NCBI RefSeq assembly: GCF_003073045.1
Contig: NC_037591.1
Span: 42,359,883-42,423,882 of the forward strand
DNA from: Pomacea canaliculata
Lineage: Eukaryota; Mollusca; Gastropoda; Architaenioglossa; Ampullariidae
Direction of reading: 5' to 3'
Length of the DNA: 64,000 bases
The position numbers and the translations under genes were made by a program. Of the stretch, positions 13,601 to 25,031 are shown piece by piece (position 1 is the stretch's first letter; each line of letters opens with the position of its first letter). A model generated the notes under the pieces. It saw nothing but the letters and a program-made list of their open reading frames with translations. It did no database searches and had not been told where the DNA came from.

Positions 13601-16600
13601 CACCTCCAGCACGTCCTCTGCCACCGCCGAGCGTCAACAATTGACGCCTCCACTGATCGACTTCTACATTTCACAGATTGACCAACCGACCTCACCCCTT
13701 CCCTCTCCCCGGCCACCCGCGGGTGACGCGAGCGAGAGAGTGCAGAAGGACAAAGAAAAGCTTTCTTTTGGAGGAAGAAGTAAAACAGTCCTGACATGGC
13801 TGTGCTTCTTCGCATCTAAGGTCGAGATGTGGACAACGGAGTTCCGACATAGTTTTGCACACTCTGGGGTTTGTCTCCAATGTTGTTGACGTGTGAGGTA
13901 TTGTGAGCAATGAGAGGAGGCTCTATAATTGCTTGAAATTAGAGACATTTTTTTGAGGAATTGCCAGCATTGACCTCTTTGTCTCGTAATATAAACACTG
14001 GAAAGAATAAACAGGTTTGGAACTTGCAGGCTTAAAGAGTTTAAAATTAAAGAACTGTGTCCTTCAAAACTTTATGTCTGCGCTTGAGTAATGTCAAAAG
14101 AAAAAAAAAAATTAAAGAAAAAATGAAAGAAAAAAGACGTTGGTCGGATTTTTTCCACATCTTCTAAAGGTTGGGTCACACGATGCGAAAAAAAAGCTTT
14201 ACTCAAACTAGTGTTTTCTAAAACCCAAGAAGAGCCGTCTTGGAAAATGTTCCCAAACAGTTTTAATCCCTTTGCAATGCCTTACAATGCTACCCTTACG
14301 AACTTTATTTTCTGAAGGATACTTGTAGCCAGTGTTCCTGAAACACTTGCGATTTCATGGTATGTCAGTGACAAAGGAAATGCTGTCAAAACTTATTGTT
14401 TTTATCGAATTTGACTGCAAATAAAGGTATACACTTTTATTTTTGTTCCTGTTGTTGACAGTAATGCTACCTGCACGGAGACCAACAGACGATTTAAATT
14501 TGTTGTAATACTTGGGTCCCTATGTCCCACAGTTCGTGCTGGCTGTATAAAATTTCAATTATATATGAGGTACCTCAAAGTTTGCAAGGTCCCTTTTTGC
14601 TTAGAGTAAAAGCGAAAATAAAAAATGCAATAAGCGTGCAATATTTTAAACTGTTTTTAAACTTTTTTTTAATGTACAGAAATATATATAGCATGCTAAA
14701 GATTGAAAAACGCCAGGAAAACAATTATACAGACATATTTGGGAAACATGTTTTTGTTGCCACATTCTAATCAGTGAATGTCAGTAAACGTTTGAGTCGC
14801 TACTTTTTTCCTGTTAGTGAACATCTTCAATGAATTTCGTAAAGTCGGTGATTCTCAAAGATAGGAAATACAAATATACTGGTTTACAAAAAGTAAAATT
14901 CCAAAAGTTATTCAAGTTGCTGGTTATAGCAAGAGACTGACAGTATATGAATAAGATATTTCTGAAGCATGGTCACTAATCATTTTATTGTTGTTGCTGT
15001 TGACACGATGACAGACGCTGAGTAATTCTGTTCACGTCATTAATTGGCTAACAACCAGTGCAATTAACCCTGGCGACCTCCGCCTGTGTGCGATGTCGGG
15101 CTTGATCAATCAAAGTGTCTCACACAGACATGCGACAATGTTTTCAAAAGGTTCTGTCAACTTGTTGACTGTCAACCATGCTTTTATTTTTAAAGCAATT
15201 AGAATCAAGGTTGCTGGAACACCGTTCTCCATTTTGATCATGACACTGCTCTTCAGTGTTGTGTTTGAATTATAAAAAAAACATAATGTTTACAAATGAG
15301 TGCCGTTCACATAATAAAAATAATAAATGTAAAATGTGTAAAGCGTATACTCACACTCCTAAGCAGCATGCTCTTAGCGCCTAAGAACGAAAAATGGACA
15401 GCATACGAGGGACAGGAACACAAACAAACAACATATGAACTATAAAAGAATAAACAACCGTACTAACGAAGAATAAAATCAAATACAGAAAACACAAAGA
15501 GGAACATAATAACAAGAGCAAGAGCTGAGAGCAGCATGATATTGCACATAAGAAAGCTGTGAAGGTATATAACAGTACATTTATTTATGACAAACTAGAG
15601 ACATGCAAAAATTACAGCAACAACATTAATATATATATAGGCATATTTTCAAAGCAAGAAATATATGTTTGAGAAGTACGTATAGTGACAAATTTCTTAA
15701 GTAATAATATCTAATGTTGATGTAACAGTCTTTTAACAACACTGATTAACAGTTAAGAGTTGTGAGAAAAGATTTTTAAAAAAGAGTTGATTAGCCAGTC
15801 TGCTTTTTTAAATTTTATTATTATATTTTTATTTATTTATTTTTTTTTTTTTTTTTTTTTTTTTGCAGTGCGGTGTTTAAAATGATTTAGATCACGTGGG
15901 AACAGAAAATATCAAGATAGATGTCAATAATAACGTGGATGCTGTAGAGGACATATTGGTGAGGAATGGTGATGACTTGCTGACAACTCTTCCTTTGATT
16001 CCGAGAAGAAAGCATGGAAGGTCGCTACAGGTCAGCGCTTGACTTTGTCCCGTGTGTCGCACTTATACCTAGATAGAAAACAACAATAAAACTCGTAACA
16101 TTTTAACACTAGTTTAGATAGTCGACAAAATACTCTACTATAGAAAAGCTGAACTCTAGGAATAGAGCCGCTTGCAGTTGAATATACTAATATGCAGATT
16201 CTGTGAGTCCCACATTAACTTTCAAGAACGGCAACTCGTTTCTACCGAAGGACATGGGAAGACAACTCGCCTGGCAGGCAGCGACAACACGACGTCGCCC
16301 TGTGCGACAACAATGATGTTGTGGGAGGGAGGGGTACCATGTGGGAGAGTGGAGGTGAGCGGAGGTGCAAAAGGTGGCGTCCGCGCGCTGTTTGCTGGTT
16401 CCGTGTTTGGCCAAAATGGCAGAACAAACAGGCTGCTGCAGGGCAAACGGAGAGCTAAGGGAGGCAATTCTAGCTCTTCTCCCCCCACTAGCACCCCGTG
16501 TGATACAAGAGGGTGGGGGCGGGGCGGAGCTCGTCTGCTCACTACGCCGCCTGTCGGCTGCTATGTACCAACTACGGTCCGACAACCTGCCAAGCTAGGG

Positions 16601-17160
16601 AGGAGGCAGCAAAAAAACCTTTCATCTCCACCTTCTGTAGGAAGTCTTTGGTGGAGGTAGTTTGATGACAGAGGGAGAAATGAAGTACAAACATCGTCTT
16701 CTTTTTACTGCCAACATCTTTTTAAGTAAAGTCAGGGTTAACCCTAACCATAACCATGAAAAAAAGATATCTGATAATGATATATATATATTTAACTTGA
16801 GCTCTTCTACCTCGCAGAACGTTTGCTCAATAACTCGCTTTGGAAGGGAAACGAAACTATAGTATATTAAGAAAAACAGGTGTCATACCCTCTTTTGTGA
16901 AATAAAGGCTTATAAAATTTTATTTACATTCGTGCTTTGATTTTTTTTTATGTCGATGCTGATCTGAACACTCTCCTGCCCTCGTCCTGACAGCATTTGG
17001 CGATTCTGAGTCGCATGCAGCGTTTTGAACACCTGTCGTAAGTTCTCGATGTTTATGAACACCGCCCTGGTCAGTTGGGCCTAGAGGAGGCGTCTGTTGG
17101 TCTTTAACAACTCTTCCTTTTCGTCGCTTCCCCGCTAACAGGTCTCCTCAACAGGTTCCC
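10641..17160. other. Intergenic sequence, no gene recognised
   Basis: No protein family was recognised. Islands of higher GC at about 12.0-12.8, 13.45-13.9 and 16.25-16.6 kb produce overlapping open frames on both strands, typical of composition-driven frames. A poly(T) run of about 27 bases lies near 15839-15864. The stretch may hold distal regulatory DNA of the chitin-binding gene downstream, but nothing in the sequence shows it. Confidence 0.5.
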
Positions 17161-17585
17161 CTCCCTAATGAACCCCCGCCTCTTAGCATGTCACTCCCCT
17201 CCCCCTAATGCCTCCCTTCTCCTCCCCTCTCACCCTCGCCGCTGGACGCTTTTCATCTTTGATTTGTCAGAAGCTCAAGCTCCCGCCCCGTTCTTGCCCC
17301 CCTCCCCTACTCTCTTGGCCTCTTGCATACCGGCCCCTGCTCCCCATCCCTCACAAACTACCCTCCCTTTGCTCATTCCAAGTGTCACCTTCCCTTCTAT
17401 GAACACCGTTGTTATCCCTTTTGAACTTTTACGGCAAAACAAATTGAGCCTCTTTTTCCTTGTTCCCCCCACCAACACACCACCTACACCCCACCCAGCC
17501 CAGTACTCCCTCGTATCTCCATCCACCCTCTGTCTCTGCATTGCTGAGGTCCCCACTGGCATGTCGTGTCTTCGACCGCTCACCT
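17161..17585. other. Pyrimidine-rich tract upstream of a TATA promoter
   Basis: The plus strand is strongly skewed to C and T over about 400 bp, with runs such as CTCCCCTCCCC and CCCCCCTCCCC. It ends just before the TATA box at 17587. Such tracts are common near promoters and can form non-B DNA. The skew is seen directly; the role is inference. Confidence 0.6.
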
Positions 17586-17586
17586 G

Positions 17587-17594
17587 TATATAAG
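17587..17594 (+). promoter_or_regulatory. TATA box of the chitin-binding mucin-like gene
   Basis: TATATAAG sits about 30 bp upstream of a TCTCAGCT initiator-like sequence near 17610-17620. The transcript would then run to a good GTAAG donor at 17955/17956. The next good acceptor, CTACAG at 19604-19609, directly abuts the start codon of the secreted protein. Confidence 0.6.
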
Positions 17595-17616
17595 GGTGAC
17601 ACTCACGTCTCAGCTG

Positions 17617-17955
17617 GCATGAAGTTCCAGACCTCTGCGAACAGTCGTCACAACGAAGCTGAGAGAGAGAGGAGAGGACGAAGATTTCACCTTCGAGACA
17701 GAAGCTGAAGTCGTCTAGGCTACTACTGGTTCTCATATGAGCTTCTTCGATAAATGTGATCTGCAAGTGAGGAAATAATTTCTGCAGGAAGGTGTCGGAA
17801 CATCATCGGACTTCCCTACTCGAATATTCTGTAAAGGAACATTTTTAAGGCTTGAACCGCAAAATACGTTTCGACAGAAAATTTCAAAGCAAGCCCGCCA
17901 TCCCAGATAGACGATAAGGCAGACACATTACCTTCAGCCCTCCGGGATCGTAAAG
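17617..17955 (+). other. Probable non-coding 5' exon of the chitin-binding gene
   Basis: Inferred from the TATA box upstream and the AAAG|GTAAG donor at its right edge. The intron would span 17956-19609 and includes the (GTCT)n run at 19406-19488. The exact 5' end is a guess from TATA spacing. Confidence 0.45.
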
Positions 17956-19403
17956 GTAAGCTCTGATTATTATTCACACCATCGACTTTGACTTATTGTT
18001 TTCTTTAAATGATTTTCCTCTTTTCTGTTTTCTACTCCGTAAAGAAATGTATTCGACATTTTTACAACTCAAAGTATGCAAGTAAGAACTGTCATTAACA
18101 GTGAAGAAATGTTGAGAATTAACCACCTCTTAATGGGTAGGGGGCTGTGTAACATTGTATTGTTCAATTTACATTAAATAATATTCTGAAAGACAAATTA
18201 GTTTCTTACCTAGATATTGCTTTAAATACCTCATCATTACTTTAGACAAAGCGCTAAGCATCTAAAGCTATTACTTGCTATATAGGCTGAATGCCAGAGT
18301 CAGTAATTTACGAGAAAAGAAAAGTAGTTCTTCTTGTACACAAACAAAAACTAATCAACATGTTTAGCTATTAAATTCCCTCAAGCGCGGTAGAAGAGTG
18401 AGAGAAACACTGAGCAAAACCGTCAGCGCCTACAGTTGGGTTTGAATCTCTGCCCTGCTCCACGCTTTCCATCGGCATTCAGTACACGTGTCCTGACAGT
18501 CTTCCAGAATTTATGCTTGTTTGCGGTATTTACGGACACCCCCAAAAAAGGTTTACTTCTGGATTTCCTTTCCTTCGAGAAGCGATGTTTGAATGTTTGG
18601 GACAGACTGGACAATACCCCGGCATCCGGTCTCTGCGAGCAACTGCGAAGGCCCCGCATCATCCTTCTCTCTTTCACTGGGTTTTTTTCCCTACCTGCTC
18701 ATGAGAAATAATTTGCCACTGTTTCTTTCTCAAATATTTTGAAATCTGTTTTGTTTTCTGTTTAACCTGATTTCTCATACACGCGTGAATTTTTATACTC
18801 AAAAAGATATTAATGGCGTGTTTGTCAGCGTGTACCACATGGACTTGGTGCATCCGAAATGCTTGATAACAAATTTGTATCAATTTATCTACCAAAAATA
18901 ATACCAAAAAAATAAATAAACAAATAATAAAAAGGCTCGTGACAAATGAAAATAAAATACTCAAATATTTAGGAGCTCAAAAGTAAAAACTTATTCAGTG
19001 TTTAAACCTGTTCATCAATAAAATAATGTCGGAAACAATAAAACAAAAATGAACCTAAGCCCTTCTTTAACAAACTTATTCTGCACAAAGGCATCCGACT
19101 ACCAGCTGATTGTTGGCTGTGGACACTAACTTGGTGCTGTAGGAAGGAACAGACTTTTGGTGCGGAATATCCAGAAAGAAAAATAAGTGCATTTCAAACA
19201 GGAACTAGTCGTGTGATTGTCAAATAAACAAGAGACAATCAGGTAGGTATTAATGGCTTCCTTTAGATAGAGAGCAACTATGAAGATTGCTTTCTCAGTA
19301 TATCTGATCCCCAAATATTCCTTAGTACAAATTGTTACTGCTTTGTATGATGAGGTTTTGCTCTGTTTCTGTGAGCAGGATTGTCATTACTGCTGTCTCT
19401 TTC

Positions 19404-19405
<2 letters not shown>

Positions 19406-19488
<83 letters not shown>
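19406..19488. repeat. (GTCT)n microsatellite, about 20 units
   Basis: An uninterrupted tetranucleotide run, TGTC repeated about 20 times, inside the inferred 5' UTR intron of the chitin-binding gene. The open frames across it (poly Cys-Leu-Ser-Val and its complement) are artefacts of the repeat. Confidence 0.97.
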
Positions 19489-19609
19489 GCGCGTTTGTTC
19501 GCGCTAGACGTTTGTAGCCCCCGTTTTTCGATGTAATCTTTCCTATTATTTATTTTCACTGCTATCTAGTATAATTCAAATGATTGTTGCCTATGTTGTT
19601 GTGCTACAG

Positions 19610-22600
19610 ATGCGGCTGTGTGTAGTCCTGCTAGCCGCGGCGTTGGGCTGTTTGTCCCAACAGACCGCCGGCAAGCCCATCGGCATGGAAGACACCATTG
19701 CAGATGTTGTCAGCAGAATTCTGGAAGGTTCTGACAAAGGTGTGTGTTCTTCATGAAAGAAATCGTGCGATATTCTTTCTGGTTATAAAACAAATATTCC
19801 AGAGCTTTTTGTAAGTTCAGAAGATAGAGAAAGAAATGGATATATAAACAAAGTATTATTCCATTGTTAACAGCCGTGCTGCGAAACCCGACTTTGTCTC
19901 GGTTGATTTCTGCCGCTTTTCCAGCTAGGATTTTACTCTCAACTTTCAAGTCCATCGTTTCACCTGAGTCAAACTTATTTGTGTGCGGCATCAGTGTAAC
20001 AAAATAGAGAAACTGCTGTACTCTAGACTTACCTTCACATCTCATACTAACAAACGGTGTACGACGACTCCAGTGAACCTACCACCTGACTCACTTGCTC
20101 GCTCAAAAGTCTGTTCTTCCTCCCTCCATCTCTTCTCATCTGTACCACTTTAAATTACAATGTTTTTATGTTTTCACTGCGCGACAGAAATACTTCTTTA
20201 TCAATTTCTTCTGCGACGTATTTTTTTCCATTTTGAGCCTCTAGCAACATCTTAGAAAGGAAAAAATAAACATCAAAACAAATATACTTTGGAGCAATGT
20301 GTATCTAAACCTAGCCTCTCACCGAGCCATAATCCAGGAATATTCCTGTCAAATTTGTTAAGGATAAACAGAGTTGATTTTAAGGGATGCCGGTCCGTCA
20401 CAAATAAGACACATCATCACACTGTACTTTATTTATGTCAGTTAGAGAGTATGTCTACAAAGTCTACTTCGACAGAGAAGCTCAAATGTCTTTTTTATTC
20501 TATATGACAATAGACTTTCACTAAATATTCCTCCTCTTCTGAGCAGTGAGCCACTGAGCAGACTTTCCAAACAGACTAATGGGAATACTTGCCCAGGGCC
20601 GTGCATCACGTGCCGAAAAGGCGCCATCTTGTTTTCTTCAATGTGAATTGTGGGAAAAGCCTTACAATTCATTTGTTTTCTTTTAAGCAGAAAAAACAGA
20701 GGCCATAACCTTAGTTCTCCAGCTGCTGACAGAGATTGACCTCCCGTCCCTGTGCAAGTCCATTGGAGACGACCCCACCGAAATGACTTCTGTTGATGAC
20801 ATCGTCGCTCGAGCGGCCACCGCCAGACACACGGAGGCTACCACTGCCCCGGTCATGGGTTAGCATATACCCACAGTTTTCACAGAATTTATTTTTATTC
20901 GCCTAAAGGTGTTCACATAAGTCTCTAGAGTCATTTTCAATTTATACGATGACTTGTTTGTTTGTTTGTTTGTTTGTATTTTTTTTACTGTTCTTGATTG
21001 CGAATGCACGGTTCTTACAAGCCTTTAAAAAAAAAATAAGACGTACAGTCAGGTCTGAACGGCAGGTCTTACTCGAAGGATACACCCTCTTGAGATTCAG
21101 CTTGTTTATTTACTGTATCTCCTAAAATATTATTTGACAAAATGAATGATGATAGTCATCTTAAAATTCGCGTTCTGTTTACGATGGAAGTTTTACTCCA
21201 ATTATTTTTTAAGTTTCAGACACGGATGTTGATCTTGCAGAGCAGAATAACACAAATATGAATTGGAAAACAGATTCTACATCAACATTAGATGTGGCCG
21301 AAAAAGAATTCACATCGACAGATGAAGCGCTTGAGGAAACAAAAGACGATATGACCGAGGCTGCCTCCAAAGAAGTGGAACTTAATGCAGAAGTTGAAGT
21401 GTTTCAAGAAATAAGCCTTACAGCGACTGTCCAAGCCCACAGAAACAGAAATCTCAACAGTAGAACCACCTACAGAAACAAACATCACGACAACAAAAGC
21501 ACCAACAGAAGCCAAAATCACATCAGCAGAACTCCTTCAGGAAACAAACCTCACAGCAACAGAAGTATTCACCGAAGTCGAAGTGACAACTGTAGATCAA
21601 CCTACCGAAGCAGAAACAACAACAACAAGTAGAAGTAGCCACAGAAGCCAAGGTGACAACAACAGAACAACCTACAGAAAAAGAAATACCAACAATAGAA
21701 GTAGCCACAGAAGCCAAAGTGACAACAGTTAATCCACATACAGAAAAAGAAATAACAACAATGGAAGCCAAAGGGACGACAGTAGAACAACCTACAGAAA
21801 ATGAAATAACAACAATAGAAGTAGCCACAGAAGCCAAAGTGACAACAGTAGATACACCTACAGAAGAAGCAATCACAACGACAACAGAAGTAGCCCCAGA
21901 AACTGAAATATCAACAATAACAGAATCGTTTACAGAAGGAAATCTCGCGACCAAAGAAGCACACACAGACGTGTTGTTTGAAACAAAGGAGCAAACAGCC
22001 ACAGAAGACATTTTACCTACAGAGACACACAACCCAGCCACTAGCATGCCCTCAGAGAGTTCTCTTTCCTACGATGCTTGGAATGTGGATGACAGCACCG
22101 ACTACATTGCCAGAATCAAGTCTCTTTACGATGACTACCTCCATGTGCCTGACTACACCAGCTCTCGTCTGCTGCCGCCGAACCCGGGTTATGACTATTT
22201 TGACCTCACCGATAATCTCATCTACGACATCGCTGCGGCAGCGGAAACATCGAAGACAGATGTCCTGCATCGCCTCGAGCAAGCCCTTCACAACGGCAAT
22301 GAAGAGATGCTGCATTTCCCAGACAGCATCCTGACTTTGAACTCCTTAGCTTCTCAGCTCAAGCCAGAAGACGACATCGTTTACATCGAAGAAAGCAAAT
22401 CTCTGAAACCTAAACCGGTTTTGTCGTCGGAAAATTTTCAAAGGGAGGAAGGACTACCTCTTGATTCCCAAATGGTACTTCAGGAACCTCAAGCAGCTGA
22501 CTTCCTCTGAACACTTGATGACTCCTCTCTCACCCGATGCACAGGTTTCGCATGTCACCACAAACTTTGTTGATGATATTGTCAGGTCTGACATTAAAAT

Positions 22601-25031
22601 TGATGTTTCTGATGTCATCACTGAAGCTCCGTTGACTTCGAATCTTCCTCCCAGTCTTCAGTAGTCCTTCTCAATAAAGTGAAGACATTTTGGGTGACAC
22701 TGAGGTGTCTTTTATAACCAACCTCATCGAGTCGTCTGCGGAGGGTAAAAAGGAAATGGTTTACATAGTTGATTCATCCACAAAACCTACCACTAACTTA
22801 TCTTCCTCAGGTCTGTCTACGCCTACCAATGGTACAAATATTTCTCCTGAAGAATTGTCCGGGTGCATCAAACTTAGAAGAAAATGCAACGATATATGGG
22901 GAAATATTTGTGACAACTGTAAAACAACTGGAAACAAGAGAAGTTACACAATCAGACAACCTTAACACCACAAACAGGTATGCTGATGCAGAACCGGAAA
23001 TACAGGTTAACGTCTCGAAGGATGACGAATTTCAAGAGAAGATGCCAACAGTCGCTGAAGTTTTCCCCGTGGCTCGGGATTATCCCTGACTTCCATAATT
23101 CTACTAAAACGACTTTCTAGGAGAGAGCCAACCCTCCTCTTTAGCACCGTCACATCTCGCTCCAAGCTTAAATAAAACTGCTTCGATCGAGATAAATAGT
23201 GAGAATAATTCATTCGCCAGTTCCACTAGTTTTCCTCCAGAACTGATCCTAACTGAAGACAGTAGCATCCTGAACACCAGCGCTGGAGACACAGAAGAAA
23301 AGATATTTACGGTGACTACTTCAACATTACTATCATCTACAACTGAGACAGATATTTCCATTTAACTATACACCAAGTGTTCTAACGACCCAAGATTCTA
23401 ATACAACATTGAATACTGAAGGTACCAATGGCACAGATCATAATTTGGAAAATGGCAGCATTTCATCAGAAAAAATTCGTTTACGACTCAGCGTTTAGAA
23501 CCAGTTTCCGCAGACTTTGAAGGAAATGACACAATAATTGAAGCCGTTCTTTTGAAGGAGGAATTCTCAACAGCCGAGAAGACGAGCACAACAGAGCAAA
23601 CAACTTTCTCGACATCCCAGACTTCTCCAATGACAAAGGCAAGCTCTCAGACATCGGCAGAGGGAAGCACATGGACTTCGGAGACTCCAACACAAGAGAG
23701 CAAGAGAAAATCGCCAATGTTGTCTCTCTCCAGAACACTTGAACAACACCTTCGGTCACGTGAATGGTGGCAACCTAAAGCGGATGCCAGAAAATTCCAT
23801 CTCCAGTGATGTGTTTTCGCACTGGTCTGGGCAGGAAGTCGATGACAAGTGGACTGTCATAGGAAAGAAGCGAGACGGAATACTAGAAAATGAAGCTGCC
23901 ATCCCAGCAGCCAATGACAGGGATGATGAGAACAGATACGTCGAATACAAGCTTGACTCTACCCCCTTCGAAGGCAATAAGGTCTGGAGCAGTCTAACCG
24001 ACGCTCGAACCTATGAACCCAGGTGGGACATCCGTCACAACGTCAAAGAAAGTGATGTTTCGGGCACAGAGGATAGGTCTCTCACCACACCTGAAGCCTC
24101 CACTACAGCGAAGTACATCGTCGATCCCTCCAACGCCATACAAGACACGCAGAGGGTCAAAAGTGAAACTTTCCCTCCTGTCGTTCGTGACTACTCTCCT
24201 CGGACGTGGTCCCCTTTCAACCCTCATTTCGCTAGCCCGAATCTTGGGTCACTGTGGGGCCTTAACCCCAACTTTCAACACAATACCCACCACTTCGCTC
24301 CTGAGAAATTCAATGACATGGGCTCCTATCCTGAATTTCAATTTGGGCGACCTTCGCCCTGGAAGCCATCAGACATTAGCTACCATGTGAAGAACGCCAA
24401 GCCTAAGGTTAGCAGCGAGGTTTTGAAAACTCTGGGAATAAAGCAGAAGACTATCCTGTCAGAGGAGACATTACCAAAATTCTTGCACTTTAACGGTGAG
24501 AACACATTAGTAGAAAGATTGACACTTCATGGCGAAAATATATTTTTACTGTTTAATTAGCGTTTCACGTAGAAACTATGGTGACAGGCTAACATCATGA
24601 GGCAGCATTCTCCATCTGTATTTTACATTTTCATGCTAAGAATTGTTCTCCCATTAGTAAACAGTACTTTACATTTTTATACGGGAGCTACACATAATGT
24701 AACAATGATCGCAGTTACATGAAAGTTGATGTATTTTGGCTGAGAACTTTTTTTGTTATTTTGTCAACAGCTGAGATTTATTCAAAACGCTTGTTTGTAA
24801 GGTAACATATTTACTAAAAAATTGAAAACTTTTAAAATAACTTGTCATGCTGTTACAGGCTACCTATGTCCCGGCCTTTTCGGATATTTCGGAGACGTCA
24901 TGGACTGTCGCAGCTTCTTCATCTGTAGCTGGGGTGTTCCTTACCGCTTCTACTGTCCATCCGGAACCTTGTGGAACCCCGTGGAATCCGTGTGTGACTG
25001 GTCAAGGAATGTCAAATGTAGCAAAAAATAG
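19610..25031 (+). CDS. Secreted mucin-like protein with C-terminal chitin-binding type-2 domain; frame broken many times
   Basis: Exons: 19610-19739 (signal peptide, MRLCVVLLAAALGCLS), 20691-20858, 21220-24495 and 24859-25031. All junctions are phase 1 with consistent GT-AG sites, including TTTAACG|GTGAG joined to ACAG|GCTAC. The last exon encodes a CBM14/peritrophin-A domain with six cysteines, starting YLCPGLFGYF and including the CDWS motif. The central exon encodes a Thr/Glu/Ser/Val-rich stalk with 22-residue repeats, then a less repetitive half. Peritrophin-like proteins bind chitin in extracellular matrices such as gut lining, radula or shell matrix. In 21220-24495 the coding frame moves about nine or ten times, roughly at 21.42, 21.63, 22.50, 22.67, 22.87, 23.08, 23.12, 23.36, 23.50 and 23.73 kb, while coding-like composition persists. 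Splice sites and both ends look intact. It may be a recent pseudogene, a null allele, or a mis-assembled low-complexity exon. Confidence 0.75.
21628..21895 (+). repeat. 66-bp coding repeat (22 residues), about 4 copies
   Basis: Four units of the form (I/V)EVATEAKVTT followed by VxxPTE(K/N)EITT lie in one frame. The third unit lacks four codons. A degenerate earlier unit precedes 21628 in another frame. The repeat builds the Thr/Glu-rich stalk of the chitin-binding protein; the many Thr residues suggest O-glycosylation. Confidence 0.85.

Noticed and set aside
13444-13948. Overlapping 94-123 codon frames on both strands
   Set aside because: Composition effect in a GC-richer patch; no conserved motif or exon borders.
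16172-16660. 162-codon open frame and overlapping minus-strand frames
   Set aside because: All frames are open because the stretch is GC-rich; none shows domain-like or codon-like order.
17168-17766. Long Pro/Leu-rich frames on both strands
   Set aside because: Caused by the pyrimidine-rich tract; no start context or domain.
19280-19517. Cys-Leu-Ser-Val repeat peptides
   Set aside because: Pure product of the (GTCT)n microsatellite.
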